The notes: generated by a model from the sequence alone, not told the origin. Counted from the first letter of the stretch, positions 24,301 through 38,200 are shown. The stretch: DNA of 64,000 nt from Epiperipatus broadwayi (GCA_028023455.1 JAQFVV010000014.1:2051336-2115335), one strand, 5' to 3'. Program-made: numbers and translations.

Positions 24301-24579
24301 TGTGTGTTTATTTGTAATATATTATTTAGCTAATAAGGAGCATATGAGAAATAATAGCGTGAATGATACTATGTAATTATGTACCGCTTGCTTATTCACG
24401 CACTTACTAATGTACTTAATTTATAAATGTATAATAATTTGTCAGTATATTAAAATATATTATTGTCCAACTTATTTGAGTAGTTTGAATTCCTTTTTTC
24501 TCCACTTCCACATATTACAGCCATGCTTATGTATATTTTAATATAGTCATAGTTAATAGATGTCTCATTGTTTTGCTCA

Positions 24580-24830
24580 GCTTTGCTAGTCGGCCGGATT
24601 AAGATTAATTCTCATGGGCCATCACTATTATGTTATCCATTAGGTGTTTGATCTGGGGCTTAGAGGGTGGGTTCGAATTCAGGCTGGTCCCTGACCTAAA
24701 TCTTGGGCTTGACTGGGTTTGATGTACATTTTGTGAGTTTCAGCTCATGTTAGATGGATAAACATGTTTTGACTGGCACACGGGATTTTTTTTCTCGGGC
24801 TTTAAATAAGATACATTTGCAAGACATATT
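24580..24830 (+). repeat. Possible tRNA-like SINE segment
   Basis: TTTGCTAGTCGG (about 24,583) resembles an A box with one base missing, and GGTTCGAATTC at 24,670 is a perfect B box. The ~80-nt spacing is longer than usual. The segment is more GC-rich than its flanks. Tentative. Confidence 0.3.
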
Positions 24831-24959
24831 TGAAAATGACATTTGATTAGATGACAAAATATTTAATGAAAAATTATTTTATAATAGTAAGACGAACGCT
24901 TTATTTTTCCCATGGCATATAGATACTCTTAAATATAGATATATAAATTACGAAAGTAG

Positions 24960-26835
24960 TCATATCGGTAATGAATTTCTGCAGATAAAGCATTCTTTAA
25001 ACTAAATCTTAAACTCTTAAAGCTAGCTAAATTAACGTATAAATAGTCACTTTTTAAAAAAAGTATATTATTTAAACTCTTCAAGTGTTGATTTCTAAAA
25101 CTAAACTTAAATGTAATTTTGTTTTATTTTTTAGGTCTGTAAGCCTTGCCTAATTTAATTTTAACTAAACAAAACCAAAGCCAATTTCTAAATTCCACTT
25201 ATGTGAAACAATAACTAATAATTATTTCTTTTTTAAATTAAGTCTATGTCTATATTATTTGAATTATGTATTTATTGATTTATGCTATGTTTATTTAGAG
25301 TGGAGTTTGCTAATATTTAATTTAATTGGTGAGAAATGATTAGACAGTCTCACATTTATTTAATTCTTTGTTTATTAACGCACAAATTAAACTTTTTTTA
25401 AAAAGAGTAAATGTAAATCTTATATTATATACATAATTAAGCTATTATAGCTGCTTAAAGATAGATTTGCTTTAAAATAAACTATTTAGTTAATATTTGG
25501 AAGATGTGATATAATACAGCATAATATTAATATTTAATCTTGTAATGTTCCCTAAATATGCTGTAGCTCCCCTTACTTTTATATAACTACCTATATAGAT
25601 ATCTTAACAAACTAGATTTATTATAGTCCTTTAGTAGCATAATTATTGATGCTATCTTTATGAACTGGCTTATGGTAGTTTCATGGAATGAAACTAATGA
25701 TTTGTATATTAATTTTAGTTATGTAATGATGTACTCAATGGGATGAATGTGTTCTTAGAAAGCATATATGTGTCTTTACTCCTTGCTGTTACTCTTATAT
25801 ATCAAATGGGTTTGGTTTAAGGTCAACCCATTTCATTAGTTTGGATAGCATTCATATTTAGGATTGTAGCACAAGGATTCAGATGATTTATTTGTTCATA
25901 AGCTGTTCTGATCACTTGGACTAAATGTCTCTTATTTACAGCAAGTAGTACACTCCAATGGAACCAATTATATGGTGATGAATTCCATGATTAAGCCCAC
26001 ATTCAAGGGGCACAGACTTAGATTATATATTTGTATAAATGCCATTATATCTGAAGTCATACTACTAACCACCAGTTCATCTCTTCATAATAATTAAATA
26101 TTTCAGCTTTGATCTGAACTTAAATCTGATTTTGTAAGTATTATCTGTATAGAGCAATATTTAGTTCATTAAAATGAGAATATTAGTTATAATTCATAGC
26201 AATTACTTCTGTAAACTAACTATTGCAAATTTTATACTTTAGAGCATAGCATAATTAAGGCATAACTAATCATAGATTAAATTCTAATCAACATTTCAAA
26301 ATTGTAAAAATAAATACTCCAAATTAAACAATTTGTAACCCATAAACATCATCTTCACCTGCATATAAGATAACTTTATAGTTCATTTAAAATTGCTTTC
26401 TTATTTTTTTTTTATTTTTGGATTTTGGCTTATATTAACATTTACTAAAATGTAATTATGCTGAGTGTGTCATTTCTTGCTCATCAATTAATCATTAATT
26501 ATTCCTTATTTATTTAGAATCACAATCAAAATTGTTGATATGTGTTCATTAAGTCATATTTTATGTAGCTATACTATGTGAATATATTAGTTTAATAAAT
26601 TTTAGTCTCATGTTCCATTGTTGTGCTACTGCTGGTATATGAATTAAAGAAATATGAGTATAGCTTCCTACATGTCATATGTAAGGTGGTAAATCTCTGA
26701 ATGTTGGTATAGTAACTGGGTGAGATTGGATTCAAGGTGTCCACAACCTCATCTCGATCAGCCTTGGGATAATTTACCCTAACTGGATTTTGTTGCACGA
26801 ATGTACAGTTATGATCATTACATAGTATTTTTTCC
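24960..26835. other. AT-rich DNA; possible LTR remnant at its right end
   Basis: No gene recognised. The last ~200 bp (26,640-26,835) are less AT-rich and precede the primer-site-like sequence at 26,842, as an LTR would, but I found no matching second LTR downstream of 28,888. Confidence 0.4.
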
Positions 26836-26841
26836 AGAGAT

Positions 26842-28887
26842 GGTGCCCAACACGGGGCTACAATTGTTTTCTATGTGACCCTGAATTATTTATTTTCCAT
26901 GCTCTATGTCATAATTATAGATATATATATAATTTGTTTTCAGAGATGTACATCCCAAAGCTGGCTACAATTACTTTTTTAGACCCAAACTAATTTTACA
27001 TTGGTGCAGAAATATCCAAAGTATATATATATGTGGGGGCTATTAATTATTTAAATCTCTGAAAAGATTGTTGGCGCATAAATATCCAGAGTGTATATAT
27101 ATATATGTGGGGCCTATTCATTATTTCCACCCCTGAAAAGATCATTGGCTATACATGGTGCTGAGATAATTAGAATACGCTAAAATTCTCATAAAAATAT
27201 GCTGACAGGGAAAATTTTAAAGAATTCACAAATTCTGAATTTTATTATGTGGCTCGAGAATTAAAATGAACAAGAAGTAATATATATATATTGGGCAAGA
27301 CAAATTCAGTATTTATGCGTACTCGGTGTACAAATTTGTAAAGTCACATAAAAACAATCATGGATTAATAATAATAATAAAACAATTCTGAAGACAAAAA
27401 AAAAACATGGAAAGTCAATTTTTATTTTATAGATATTTAATATTAAGTTTTATGTTAGGGAGGCATCTTGGGCTAAAATAAAATGTAGAGGAGTGATATT
27501 AAATGTAGACAGTTTTCAAGGAGGAGGATAGCAAGCTAGCCATTATAGAAAAGTTAGAATAAAATTAAATAATGGATAGTAGTATGGAAAAAGAGATAAT
27601 GTAACAATGGAATGGGAAAAGGATAAAACAGAGAAAGAGTTCAAAAATAAAGGAAAACTACTCAGATCTGGGAGAGAGAGTAGGAGATAGTAGTACTAGT
27701 ATAGAAGATGAGGTAGAGGCAAGCATAAGTGGGGACATAGAGGATGAACCCAGAGAGAGTATGGCACCTGGGAGGGAATAGTTTTGTAAGGGACAATATA
27801 AAGACATACAACAGAATAGTAATGATAGTGAAACAGATGAGAGAGGAAGAAAAAAAGGAAGAAATAAGGAGACATGGAGAGAGAAAAGAGAAAGACATAA
27901 GGAGAAGAAGTAAAGAAAGAAAAAGAAATAAGAAGAAAACTGGAAGAGGAAAAAGAATAGAGACAAGGAAGAAAACAGAGAAATAAGGAGAGGACGAAAA
28001 GGAAATAAGAAAAAAGAAAGAAGAGATAGGGAAGAAAAGAAAAGAAAAAAGAACAACAAAGAGATGTTAAGCAATATAAAGCAGATGTGGATATTAGAGA
28101 TGAGAAAGTAGATTGTAGATTTTGGTCTTAGAAGAGAAAATGGAAGGTTTAACTATTGAATGCAGAGAAAATTATACTAAGGCTCAAGAAAATTAAAGGA
28201 TTGTTAGTCATGCATGAATAGAAGATGGAAGAGAATCTTCACATAATAAAATGAGATGTGGTATTAGTAAAGGATAAATAAAAAAGCAGGGGGCATCTTT
28301 TCAAGAGGCTATAATACATATTTAGCAAGGCTTGAAGAGGAACAAATTCACCGGAAAGGACAAGAGAAAGAGATAAGCAAAATAGATAAGTCTTGCGAAG
28401 AAATACAAAAGGAGATATAGGATATAAAGGAGGATTTGAAATTCATGGTTAAAAGGTTTACCGAAGGGAAAAATAGAGATAAAAAAATTACAAGGGCTAC
28501 CGGAGAGGATAGTCAAGGTAGAAAAGGGACAGAAGGAAGTCGGGGTTCTAGAAAACAAGGGAAGAAGTAATGGAGAAAGGAATCTTATTGACAAGGAAAA
28601 TAAATACAGAAATAAGTAAATAAATTGTGGAATTCAAGCAAGTGAGATAGAGATCAAAGATGCAATGAGAGAAAAACAGATAACTGTTAGGGAAGCTGTA
28701 ATTCAACTTAGCGAAGAAGAATACTTAGCTGTAGCAGAGCTTTGAGAAGAGGGCCTACATTCTCCAAGATCTTTTGGGGAAGTTAGTATGAGTAGCCATG
28801 GAATAATGAAAAAGAAAAGGTAAAGTAGGACTAACCAGCAGGTTTACCAACCAAGTTTATTTAGGTCAAAATGTTCAAAGAGGAGAT
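26842..28887 (+). mobile_element. Decayed gag-only LTR-retrotransposon interior
   Basis: TGGTGCCCAACACGGGGC at 26,842-26,859 differs by three transitions from the primer-binding site complementary to tRNA-Lys(1,2). The purine-rich AAAGAGGAGAT at 28,876-28,886 is followed at once by TGTTGAAAGCC, like a polypurine tract and LTR start. Between them are broken, strongly charged frames (27,744-27,986, rich in K, E and R; LEEEQIHRKGQEKEISKIDK near 28,340), which look like the coiled coil and basic part of a gag. No pol motif is seen. Two short diverged tandem repeats lie near 26,840-27,145. The absent LTR pair keeps this tentative. Confidence 0.45.
26990..27145. repeat. Two-copy ~70-bp tandem repeat
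   Basis: AATATCCA-AAGT-(TA)n-TGTGGGG...CTATT...CTGAAAAGAT occurs at about 27,009-27,068 and 27,085-27,141, diverged. A longer-range diverged pair (CAGAGATG...GGCTACAATT) at 26,836 and 26,940 overlaps the primer-site-like sequence. Confidence 0.65.
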
Positions 28888-30028
28888 TGTTGAAAGCCTG
28901 AGAACACATATATGTTATAATTAAGCCATAATAAATATTTTATTAATATATACTATTTCAGTTATAAGTTATCCAAAAATGAATAAGTAAACAAAAAATG
29001 TAAACAAAAAAATTAAATCATTTTTTATAGGAAATGGTATGTCAACAGCCATTTTTTGTTTATCTTGCAATGCCATCATTAATTTTAGAATAATTTTCTT
29101 TATTGGCTACATTTTTTTATGTTAAGTACATTGAAAGTACAGGCACTTTTTTTTTGGGGGGGGGGTCCAAAAGTTTGATAATGTACAGTATTTTGTTTTA
29201 TAAAATGTTTTCAAAGCATAATTTAAGAATATTCATATTTTCTTTAATAAGAAATAAAACACAGGTTATTGATGTATAGTGAAAGAAAAAATGCTCAGAA
29301 ATAGCATGTCCATTCAATAATAGTGAATCCTCTATTAAAGAAATTATTCATGCCCTGTTCTTTGCATTCCTAAAATGGGTAAAGGTATAGTCTTAATAAA
29401 AGTAATTTTTGATAAGATATTAAATTTACTGGTTAAAGATATGAACTCACAACACATTTTTAGTATAATTTTTTTTGTCACTAGAAAGTACCATGTTTTA
29501 GAATGAATATCAATGAGTAAACATACATCATAAATATATAGCTGTGTTCTTTCAATTTGTCAATATTTGTTTCATAGTAAGACATTCAGTTTTATTTGAA
29601 AAAGTATATATATATTGTACCAAAGTACATTGATATTAAAGTAATTATATGAGTCCCATGTTTTAACAATATAAAAAAAATTTAATATTAAGAGAATAAA
29701 ATGTAAAAACTAAAGAGGAGGGGGGGAGGGGGAATTTGTATTAAATAAAATAAACTGTAAATGCTGTTTAAAATAATAAGCTGTTTAAAATAAAAGATTT
29801 TTTTGTTTAAAAGAAGAAAAAAGTCTTGTAATAAATAAATGATTTAATATTCTTTAAATGAATTTGTAATAAAATAAAAAAGAGATTTCGTTTTATCTTA
29901 TAATAACATAAATAAATATATGTGCATGTGTGTATGTAATTTTTAATAAAAAGTAGACGCAGAAGCTGATTTTATTTTTATGAGATGAACGCTGTTGCTA
30001 AATAAAGTTTTCCATTGTTTAAAAACAG

Positions 30029-30355
30029 TATAAATAGCTCATCATTTTATCATTCTTGGTCTGACTTTTTCATTTTAATTAAATATTTCTTGAAGTAATA
30101 TTTCTAAAATGTTGCATTGTTAAATCCAATGTGTTTGCAGTTGACCGAATCCATTCTTTACGCATTTAAGATCTGTGAGTAGTTCGGAAAGTAATCATGT
30201 TGAAATAGACTAAATGGACAGCGGAGTGTGGGAACACCAAACCAGCCATGAAAATCAACCAAGTCGCAAGATTTATGGAAGAATCATTTTACCAGTCATC
30301 GATGAGTTAAGAAATAATTCCATTATGCTGTTTCTGTCGTATTTTAAAACCTAGG
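30029..30355 (+). promoter_or_regulatory. Possible TATA promoter and first exon (weak)
   Basis: TATAAATAG at 30,029 is followed 21 bp later by TCATTCT (Inr-like; the spacing is a little short), then ~290 bp of GC-richer sequence that ends at a plausible splice donor (CCTAG/GTAATT, about 30,354). A 20-codon frame starts at 30,248. It might be the start of a host noncoding or 5'-UTR exon, or a transposon promoter. In such AT-rich DNA a TATA match is weak evidence. Confidence 0.2.
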
Positions 30356-31534
30356 TAATTATTTGACTTTGATATCTAAACATTCCCGATTTCTTTTTCG
30401 AATGCAGATAGACTTTATTAAAAGAACTTTGAACTTTTTGTTTTAAACTTAAAAAAAAGAATAAACTTTAAACTTCAAAAAATTAATATTTGCGATAATA
30501 AAATAAGTAAAAGCAGCTTCTATTAAATAATATTTTTGAAACAATGGCATGTACGTATAAGTGATTTGATTTTTTTAAACTTTAAACAAAAAAGATAAAA
30601 TAAAATATGATCTAACGTCTATAATTTATTTGCTAAAGTAATATATTAAAATGCTTATTTTAATCATTAAAAAAGAAGTGTGTGTGTCTCATTATAAGAT
30701 AAAACAATTAATTTATTTTAAAATAATATAAAAAACACTTAAATTATTTTTCTTAAAACATTTATGTTTATTTCTGATACATGCGGGTAAGTATAAATTT
30801 TTTTTTTTTTTAATAAGAGTAGGAGGGAAAAAATTTAATCATTAATAATAGTATTTCAGAAAAAATTTGCTAATTTAAATCTATAAATGTTTAGTATTCA
30901 GTATAATGTTGTTATTATTAGTTTTAAAGGATTGAAGTATTATTTTTGAATGAATCAGGGAAATTATTTTAGTTTTAACAAAATATAGAAGTAGCTTAGA
31001 AGAGGCAGCATTTAAGATGTACCTTTTGTTTTGTCTATTTAGTGGGTGGTTGGAACTGGTTGAGCTAGCAGGAATTTTCAGGTGCTGAATTATGCTGATC
31101 AGATAGATATGCTAATTCTAATGTAATTAGCTGGTGCCTAACGGATTTTTTTTTCTTTTAAAAATAAAGTGTTTATTTGATCGATATATATTTGGTAGTC
31201 AAGTGTTGAATGTTATTGATAGTTTGCTATTGATAATAGTTGACACTTTACCTGACAACCAACCATTTTCTGAAAGGGAAATTTAGGAGGACAAAATATA
31301 ATAAAATATAAGTCAATATTTTATTTGTCTATAGTTGGTGTTTGTTGTTTCCCATAAGTGTAAGTAGTAAATTGTAATTTTTATATAGTTAAGAGTTTTG
31401 AAGGTACTTTTTTAAGTAGTAGTAGTTAGTCGTATTCATTTTTTTATTGGTTGTTCGGAGAAGGTTGGTTCAATATATATAAATATATTGTAATCATTTG
31501 GGTTACATAGCACACAATAATATAATGTGGGTGC

Positions 31535-31590
<56 letters not shown>
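31535..31590. repeat. (AT)n microsatellite
   Basis: About 28 AT units with one TTT interruption. Confidence 0.95.
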
Positions 31591-31594
<4 letters not shown>

Positions 31595-32332
31595 AATGAA
31601 AAGTAGAAATAAACACACAAAAATTGTAGTAGATATTTTCTACATTCACTGAAATAAAAATAATAAGTGAAGAGTTATTAGGTTAAATAACTCTGGAATT
31701 AAAGTAATATTTTATTATAAAATTAAATATTAAAAAAAGATTTGATAAATAAAAATTAATATTTTTATTCTGATTTTGAAAATTTAAAAATAAGCATGTT
31801 TTCTGATAATTGTAAAAATGTCTATTTTTGAAATCTTTTAATTAATTTGTAAATTTCTATTATCTGAGTAAAAACATGTGTAGATTCCAAAGGATTAAAG
31901 TTAATTGAAATCAATTTTTCCGATCACACTTTGATAAAAATTTAAGCTTGTTTTCAAAAGGATTACACAGATTGAAAACAGTCACTATGATTTTATCACA
32001 TTACCCAACCAAGATTATAAAAAGACTGATAAAAAATATCAGTTAGTATTGCTTGCAGTTTTATAAGAGTTAACCAGAATAATCTGGTTTTAATATTCTA
32101 AACAGTGGACAACTAGGCCAACTGCAAAGTTTGGCTTTAATTTTCAGTGAAGTGGTTAGCAGAATAGATAGCAGAGTTATACAGATATCCTATGAAGATC
32201 TAAGGGAGTACCAGTTCAGTAGCTGCCCCATAGTTTACTGCAGAGTTTTGGTTCATGAGGCCAAAATCACTTCAAATGGATCAACTAGCTGCTTAAATAT
32301 GTTCTAGAAGACAGCTTAACAATCCTGAACAG

Positions 32333-32480
32333 AAGGAAGCTCATGGCATGCTAACAAATCACCTGAATTGTACCTTTTTCTGATGCTGACAATTGCTTGG
32401 ACTACAGAATGAAGCTCATGATATGCCAACAAATTATTTAAATACTTCATCCTGATGATGACAATAAACCTGGATTATAT
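32333..32480. repeat. Diverged ~78-bp direct repeat pair
   Basis: GGAAGCTCATGGCATGCTAA at 32,335 and TGAAGCTCATGATATGCCAA at about 32,411 begin similar blocks. They lie within a less AT-rich stretch (32,100-32,560) that looks repeat-derived. Confidence 0.5.
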
Positions 32481-35203
32481 TTTTCTGTTGGACCAAAAAC
32501 CAATATTACCAATAGAAAAACTTGAAGAAATTGGTGTACTTATGCTGCTGTTTATCTATACGCGCAGGGAATCACAGATAAACATGTAGCATATATATAT
32601 ATAGTGAGTTATTTTATTTTAATATTCCTTAAAATGAAGTTTAAATAAGTTAAGAACTTAAAGCAAATCAAGAAAATAATTTGCCTGAGTCAAATGTCTA
32701 AAAGAAAGATGATTTGATATTCATTTTTGAAGAAATTGTTTTGGTATTTCCTTTAAAAAAATGACATTAAACGATGACTATGCAAGCATAATTTTATTTG
32801 AATTAAAATAAAAAAACACAAGATGTTAAACTTTATGAAAGAATTAAGCAACATGATTCTATATACTTTGAATATTGAATTAATTATGAAGAATATAATA
32901 TTATTGTAACAAGTTGAAATAGATAAAATTCAGTGGGCGTATATACATGCTCACTCATATTTGTAAAATTTTAATCATTTATTGTATAACCTTTCAAATA
33001 TGTCTGTTTTTCAAATGTATTGCATTCTGTGCACATATTTATATATCAAAACCCATTTAGGTAAAAATTGATCTCATTTATTATTTTGAGAAAAGTGAAT
33101 TTGGGTTAATATATTAGTTATATATTAGAAATTGCTTATATGTGCGCACATATATATATAAATCAATGTAACATTTTGAAAAGTAAATATTGTAATCAAA
33201 GTAATAACTTTCATTGTATGTATAATTTTGTATAATATTCAAAATCAGAAGCCTGATTCTGCTGATTTTAATATTTATTTTTTTTGTTATTAATAAACTT
33301 GTATTCAACTGTTAAAAATTGTACAGTAATAGAGCTTGTGTTCTCTGAGCTAGATTGGAGCACAGGGTGAGTATATAAATGGGGCTGTATATTAGTGCTT
33401 TGGGGGCATCCAGTGATGATCAATCATCATCATCATGGTTGGCACAAAAGAGAATACTCTTTAAAGCCCATGCACTACCTTTTATTTTAGTTTAGTCTTA
33501 TTAAAACTTAAGTTTATAGTTGGCCAGTAAATGTGGCCTGAGCATTGATGATGATCAGCATGTTTTAAATGTCCTAGCATTATTGTTTTGAATTCCGATT
33601 ATTGGGTATTCTAATGAATGGGCACTAAGTTGTTGCATCCAAGTTATATTTAAATAACTTCTCAAGCTGGCAAAAGCTCAATAGTTAGCCTGGTTACAGA
33701 TGACCCATTTCCGATCTAGTCACAATGTTGACTGTTAATTTATATTTTTTATTGTCCAAATCCATCCAAAGGATATACTGTTGATTTTATTCTGATATTA
33801 TTCTGATGTAGTTTGATTTTGATCATTCATGATGGATGATTATTTCTTTTCAGTAAGTACTTTTATTTTTTTTATAATTTTGCTGGTGGATGGTTAATTA
33901 TGCTTTTACTTGCTCTTTTGATCTTCCATTGAGCTCTTGGAGATGCTTTTCATCTCATGTTTCTCTTAAATATTTTTTACCTTTATTATACTTTTTGTAA
34001 ATATTTCATTTTAAATTGACTGTACGTGATAATGATTTTCCATTACCTTATGTACAATGTCTCTTTTTACAATCATTCCTACTACCCCATCCTGTTACAA
34101 TATATTAGCAGAAAAATAACCAGAAATGGTATACATGCATAGATTATTTGAAATTAAAGAGAAAGGATTTTGCCTTTTTAATATATGCGCCTTACTGATT
34201 TTTATAATTGCTCAATGATGCTGGTATATCTGTTTTCTATATGTGTGTGTGTGTGTTGTCGAAATGTACTGTACAACTGATGTGCATTAAAAAAATGTGT
34301 ATTGTAATCACAACTTATAATCAAAAAATATGAACTATAATCTGTTGTGTATGATGTATGTGCAGCTTAGAAGAACTTATAATGGTTATCACAGTTCCAC
34401 TGTGTTATAAGGGAAGTTTTATTAAATTGATTTTACACAGAAAGACTGGACAAGTAAAGAATTGTTGCACAATAATAATAATTTCTGTATTACAAAAGAT
34501 TTTTTTAATGGAGTGTAGTTAAATGCAAGATCCATTAAAGTAATATTATCCTTGTATAAAATAAATATTGATAGCATTATTTGAGATTTGGTATGGCTAG
34601 CAAAGACTTTCACATGATCAATATTTTTTACTTATTTGATTCTTATAATAGTGCAATTTAGTTTAGGGGATTTAAATCTCATAAATCTAAAAATATTATA
34701 ATACTGAATATGTATTTATATGATCAAATTAATCATTGTCAGACAAGAATACCTTGATCATGAAAAACCCTAGTTAAATATTGTATTGTTGTATAACATA
34801 TAAGGCTTTATTAAGTATAAGTAGGACAGGATAGAAAATGCTCATTGTTCTATAAAATAAATTTATTAAAGAAAGACATAAAACAACGTTTAGTTTGGAT
34901 TTTGTATATTAACACAGAATTATTTGAAAGATATAATGATGTCTGATGATATATCACAACTTAGTTTTTAATAGCACATCCTAGTTGTGATATATTTAAT
35001 ATGTGATTCTCTCCAGTATATTCTATTAATAAAGGAATTTAATTTAAAGTTGATTTTAAAAAAATAAAAATATGGTTACGATAACATTTGGTCAATTAAA
35101 CAAAAAAAATCACATTGGTATATGTATCAATAAACAAGATTAGTATTTTGTTTATTAATCATTTTATTATTGTTAATAAATTCTTTTGTAATCTTAATTA
35201 TAT

Positions 35204-38200
35204 TGTACCAGTCCAATCCTTTTTACTCTGGTCTTATATATTTATGACATACATACACACCAAGCATGAAGTGACGTATGTCATTAAGTTAAAAGTCAAT
35301 AATTTATTCACTCAAAAATATTGTTGATTATATATAAGAAATATTTCCATATAGAATTATTAGAGGAAGGAGATTCAATCTACGTTAGGTCAATCGAAAC
35401 CCTCCTTGTTCACCTATCTTGCTATTGTCCAGTCACCGAAATGTTGGTCATTGTTTTTCTGTCTTTGCACACCTTTGAAAGTACTGAACTGCTATGATAT
35501 GGTTTTTACACACCAGTCTGGTAAAGAAACTTAATATTGATCCCTTTTTTCTTTCCCAAGAGTGTGTGCAAATATAAATGACCATTATCATATTTGTTTT
35601 TTTTTATCTTAAAAGATTCAGACATGAGACTGAAGCCAATCTAACTTTCCAGTAAAGCCATTCCAATAACTAGCTCATTATACATGGTTCAGTTTTCCAG
35701 TTCTACAACTATAATAATTATCTACTACAAATATGTAATTTATCAAAATAAATAAATTATGCAGTAAACAATTTAATTATGAAATATAGTATCATTTATT
35801 TTTCCCATTTCCCTCCAGAAAATACATATATACATGATATTATTATAATAGTTTACGTAATATGATATTGATTTGTCAAGCTAAAGATTTACTTAAAGAA
35901 AACAAGCACATATATAAGAAAATTTAATATTTTTTTAGAAGTTTCGATATGTCTGTAGGTGACATAAACTATATTCAAAAACATCTTTCTTTTTAAAAAA
36001 ATATATTTTAAGATGATTGCTCCTTTTCCCACTTTAAGAGTAACAAAATAATAAATTACTTATATGTGACAAACATTTTCAAAAGAAAAAATATATCAAG
36101 GTGTGTCTATCATTTATTCCTTTAGTTTGTAAATCTTAATATTATGGGCACTTCAATATTCTCATGCTCAAATTATATATATGGCAGCATCTACATCTTT
36201 TTTATTTTGGATGCATAGTAATGATGCATAAAGAATACAGCCATAAGACACTCACTAGCCATAAGACACTCAACATAAGGTGTTGCTGTAATGATTTAAA
36301 GGATTAAAAAATAGAAGGATCCTGAATGTGGTGGATCTAGGTTAGACATACACATAAGTATCATCTAATGTTATACATATTCCAAAAGATTAAATAAAAA
36401 GACTAATAATTATAATATACAAATAAGCAAAGGAAAAAAAATTATTTATAAAAACAAAATTAATATTATAAAATATACTCATCTTAGCTTCTGAATTCCA
36501 TTCAGGTTTGACTTCAAAGCGGACCATATAACCACTCAACAGGGTGGTTATGGCTTCCTTTCACCAAATACACATTGTAGAGTCCTCCTTCAATCAGAGT
36601 GTGCTGGCTTCTCCTAAATCATTTTTGGGTGTCAGGGTTGAATGGGCGGATATACAGATGCTAATAGTCTACTCCAGGGGTCCCCAACCTTTTTGCGCTT
36701 AAGAGCACATTCTATAATACCGGCCAGGTGGCGGGCACCATTTATTTTTTTCAACCAGATTGCGGGCACCGTTTATTTTTTCAATGTAAATTTATAGTTG
36801 GATATTGTTAATAATACACATAATGTACAAAAGAATATTTATTTCAAAAATAAAATTTTAACATATAATTAACGTTTATATTTTTATGCTGTAAAAGTAT
36901 AGTATGCCCTACAATTTGATTACAATATAATACAATAATTTATAAGAAATTTTAAAAATTAAATTTATTTGTATCAGATAAATAATTTTTTATCATGTTC
37001 GGATAGCGGCGGGCACACGTAAAATGGTCTGTGGGCACCATGGTGCCCGCGGTCATAGGTTTGGGGACCCCTGGTCTACTCCATGATTATCTGGTAAGTT
37101 TTGAAAAATGTTAAGGCCATCTCAATCTGGTATTTTTTTTAGGGTACTTGGCTATAATTTCCAAGTATATATATTTCCCACGGCAAATTTTACCACAGAA
37201 AATCGGCTTTACTTATAATATCATTCAGATTGCAAATTATGAATCGTAAGTTGGTCAATCACAGCTTTAGGGTTTCTAATATGATTTTTCGAGATTGGGA
37301 GATTAGTTGCTGACTATTTAAGAGCTCTGCAAAACTTTTGCTTCATGGGTAGCAATGGTGTCATTTTCTTGGAGATCCATAGCTGCAGTTATGACAAAAA
37401 TGTTTTTTCTGTCTTTTCTTGTTTTTTATTTTGACAACTTTTCCCAAAATTTCTCTAATAGCAACACCACATATGAATGATTAACTTTCAAATATCATTT
37501 CATCTTTCTTTTGCTCTCAAATGGTGATAGCAGGAACAAAATATAATACTGAATGACCTATCAGCAAAAATAACCAGTCAGACCACTTGGACAAGCAAGA
37601 ATCAAACTGACTTTATCATATCTGGTAGATAGCTCACATAGTCCAGCCATCCGCTCAATTTCAATATCACCTATGAGCTATTGCATCAGTCAACAACTCG
37701 TTAATTATACTTTATATACATTTCTTTTAACTTTTATGTTTTAAAGTACTTTTTTTTTTTAATTTTAGAAATTATAGAATTTCCATCTTGGGCTATTTAA
37801 AGTACCCATTATGATCTCTTTTTCTAGATAAAAACAACTTTTGATATCATTTTACAAACAAAAAAATTTATTTTAATACAAAAATATTTTTCTTTTCTTT
37901 TTTTTTTTTAAAGACAAATTACAGTGGATACAAAAATTTAAATTCTTTTTATAAAAAAATTTTTGAGAAATAAAAATATAAATACATACACGTATGTATA
38001 TGCATATTGGAAATTTTACAATTAATAATCTAATATAAATACAAAAAAAAATTTTCAAACATGTAAACAAGTGTTACGGCAAACTCTTGGTTTTCTCTTT
38101 ATCATTATTTTCTGTTCTTTTATAAACAATAAAAACAAAAATCTTACAATCTCATAAAATAATGATATAACAACTATATAGTTGTGTTGTGGGTATAAAA

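Larger units (their letters stand above)
23975..24959. mobile_element. Element with ~140-bp terminal inverted repeats
   Basis: The left end (23,975-24,117, beginning CTACCTTCGTAATTTATATA) is mirrored at 24,818-24,959 with roughly 85% identity by eye. Termini are CTAC/GTAG. Length is 985 bp. The interior has no transposase ORF. It includes a minus-strand LINE fragment (24,203-24,300) and a B-box-like GGTTCGAATTC (24,670-24,680). It is most likely a non-autonomous DNA transposon or foldback element. I could not find a clear flanking duplication, so the superfamily is open. Confidence 0.65.
28888..35203. other. Long AT-rich stretch with scattered more complex patches
   Basis: No gene recognised. 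Notable parts: a G11 run at 29,155; a TATAAATAG box at 30,029-30,037 followed by a GC-richer block to about 30,355 ending in CCTAGGTAATT; a pair of diverged ~78-bp repeats at 32,333-32,480 (GAAGCTCATG..ATGC.AACAAAT); an unassigned complex block at 33,330-33,760; and (TG)n near 34,240. ORFs here are short and look random. Confidence 0.45.

Noticed and set aside
27658-28074. Minus-strand F/S/L-rich 138-residue frame
   Set aside because: It is the pyrimidine-rich complement of the purine-rich gag-like strand and resembles no membrane protein.
32440-32500. CCTGATGATGACAATAAACCTGGA as a hammerhead
   Set aside because: The GAAA core and stem I pairing are missing.
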